The notes beneath the pieces were generated by a model. The model was not told the DNA's origin. It was given only the letters and a program-made list of their open reading frames with translations, and did not search any database. DNA of 34,166 bases from Candidatus Accumulibacter necessarius (lineage in GTDB: Bacteria; Pseudomonadota; Gammaproteobacteria; Burkholderiales; Rhodocyclaceae), in the NCBI GenBank assembly GCA_017302435.1, contig JAFLDL010000046.1, forward strand, positions 1-34,166, read 5' to 3'. Positions 33,618-34,166 of this stretch are shown in pieces. The position numbers and the translations under genes were made by a program. Numbering within the stretch: the first letter of the stretch is position 1; each line of letters starts with the position of its first letter.

Positions 33618-33647
33618 TTAGACGCCGGAACTCCGGAATTACTTACA
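33618..33647 (-). promoter_or_regulatory. ECF-sigma-type promoter of the buf operon
   Basis: On the minus strand, TGTAAGT (33647-33641) and CGTCTAA (33624-33618) are separated by 16 bp. An AAC/AAG-type -35 with a CGTC-type -10 is characteristic of extracytoplasmic-function sigma factors, which control several known bufferin operons. The spacer holds a direct repeat of TTCCGG. Transcription would begin around 33610, leaving a leader of about 60 nt before bufA. No sigma factor gene is in the window. Confidence 0.5.
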
Positions 33648-34003
33648 GGCGGTAGAAAAATTTCTCTGCCACCTACCGGACGATCGTCACCCAAAGGGCT
33701 GGTTGGAACCTTCCTTGACGTCGTCAGGGACGCTGAACCTCATGCTAGTCATTGCCAGCTTCTCTTTTGGACGACTTCAACAATTATGACGTTATCGCGG
33801 GACGGGCGCTGCCAGCCCTTCTTTCGAAGTCGAGGCGCCAGCTGAAGCGCTTCTCGGCACCGTTTTGAGCTTTGCCAGCGTCGCGCCGGCTTGTTGCCTG
33901 CAGCGCTCCGTAATTCTACTTTGTCAGATTCGTATTCGCCTTCCTGTGATCTGTGTTTGTCATGTGGTAGAATGCCATATGTCGTGATTGTTCAATCTAT
34001 TCA

Positions 34004-34032
34004 TGGAGTTGTAAATGACAATGTCAACTCCA
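34004..34032. repeat. 8-bp inverted repeat near the right edge
   Basis: TGGAGTTG (34004-34011) and CAACTCCA (34025-34032) are perfect inverted arms around 13 nt. Read on the minus strand it falls 37 nt after the possible stop at 34070. Read on the plus strand it would pair a GGAG ribosome-binding site lying just before an ATG at 34015. No T-run is present. Confidence 0.6.
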
Positions 34033-34069
34033 ATACGTAGATTGCATATCAGCGCTGGTCGCTTCGGCA

Positions 34070-34166
34070 CTAGAGCACTTCGATTCGCACTTCGCGCCGT
34101 ACCTTCACTGCTTTCAAAGCCGGACCCGTTCGGTAGAAGACACGGCGCGCCAGTATCTGCACGGGC
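34070..34166 (-). CDS. Possible 3' end of a minus-strand gene (truncated by window edge)
   Basis: On the minus strand the frame from the window edge to a TAG at 34070-34072 is open for 31 codons. It has protein-like character: it includes RRVFYRTGP and ends VRREVRIEVL, with alternating hydrophobic and charged residues suggesting beta strands. I do not recognise the family. Two other frames in this 97-bp piece are also open, so the assignment is tentative. Confidence 0.35.
   Translation of the reverse strand, partial: PVQILARRVFYRTGPALKAVKVRREVRIEVL

Larger units (their letters stand above)
33550..34069. other. Intergenic region upstream of bufA (520 bp)
   Basis: I find no convincing gene here. 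Next to bufA are its ribosome-binding site and the ECF-like promoter. Further out are two short palindromes, GACGATCGTC (33679-33688) and TGACG-T-CGTCA (33716-33726), that share a GACG/CGTC half-site. The stretch from about 33905 to 34045 is distinctly AT-richer than the rest of the window and contains an inverted repeat. A minus-strand frame around 33786-33920 is open but has no start codon. Confidence 0.55.

Noticed and set aside
33786-33920. Minus-strand open stretch upstream of bufA
   Set aside because: About 45 codons, bounded by a stop on both sides and without any start codon. At most a degraded remnant, but nothing identifies it.
34015-34166. Plus-strand frame from ATG 34015 to the window edge
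   Set aside because: It uses many rare codons for this genome (ATA, AGA, TCA, CGA) and gives an Arg/Ser-rich product. The minus-strand frame looks more protein-like.

Overview
The window is chromosomal, high-GC DNA from a Gram-negative bacterium. Gene order and protein character point to a betaproteobacterium, most likely Rhodocyclales (an Accumulibacter/Dechloromonas-like relative). This is inferred from synteny (ruvC-ruvA-[AI-2E]-ruvB, ybgC-tolQRA-tolB-pal-cpoB-queE-queC, pilBCD-fmdB-DUF502-aspS-nudB), not from a database search. Most of it is conserved housekeeping sequence, densely packed, with many ATGA/TGATG stop-start overlaps. I see no rRNA, tRNA, CRISPR array, prophage or insertion sequence.

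Layout. Positions 1-147 hold the Lys/Ala-rich tail of a truncated gene, closed by a strong hairpin. Positions 309-4472 are a DMT-family permease gene followed by the Holliday-junction set ruvC, ruvA, an AI-2E/PerM-type membrane protein gene and ruvB. Positions 4540-12500 are the Tol-Pal cell-envelope cluster running into two queuosine (preQ0) genes. An unrecognised 299-aa gene sits between tolA and tolB, and tolA carries a 12-bp tandem repeat tract. Positions 12509-13612 encode a YeeE/YedE-type sulfur transporter that converges on a CorC/HlyC-type CNNM/CBS membrane protein gene (13575-14951, minus). A lytic transglycosylase (15369-16055) converges on plsB and an EF-G-like GTPase (minus, 16095-20648). 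maeB (malic enzyme with a phosphotransacetylase-like tail) is divergent from the EF-G-like gene.

Positions 23410-27243 are the type IV pilus genes pilB, pilC and pilD. They are followed by fmdB, a DUF502 membrane protein gene, aspS, a secreted barnase-type ribonuclease, its barstar-type inhibitor and nudB (to 31423).

The right end (31392-33549, minus) is the most accessory-looking part. It is a compact bufferin-type operon: a small secreted Cys-rich precursor (BufA), an MNIO/DUF692 enzyme (BufB), a DUF2063 partner (BufC) and, only 7 nt downstream, an 8-cysteine CWC-family mini-protein. An ECF-sigma-like promoter (TGTAAGT-N16-CGTCTAA) and several palindromes lie upstream, and a perfect 14-bp palindrome separates bufA from bufB. 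The MNIO enzyme is expected to modify BufA cysteines to make a copper-binding peptide. The linked CWC protein is the least explained part and the best candidate for something new.

The last ~520 bp before the edge (33550-34069) holds no convincing gene. A partial minus-strand reading frame may end at 34070.
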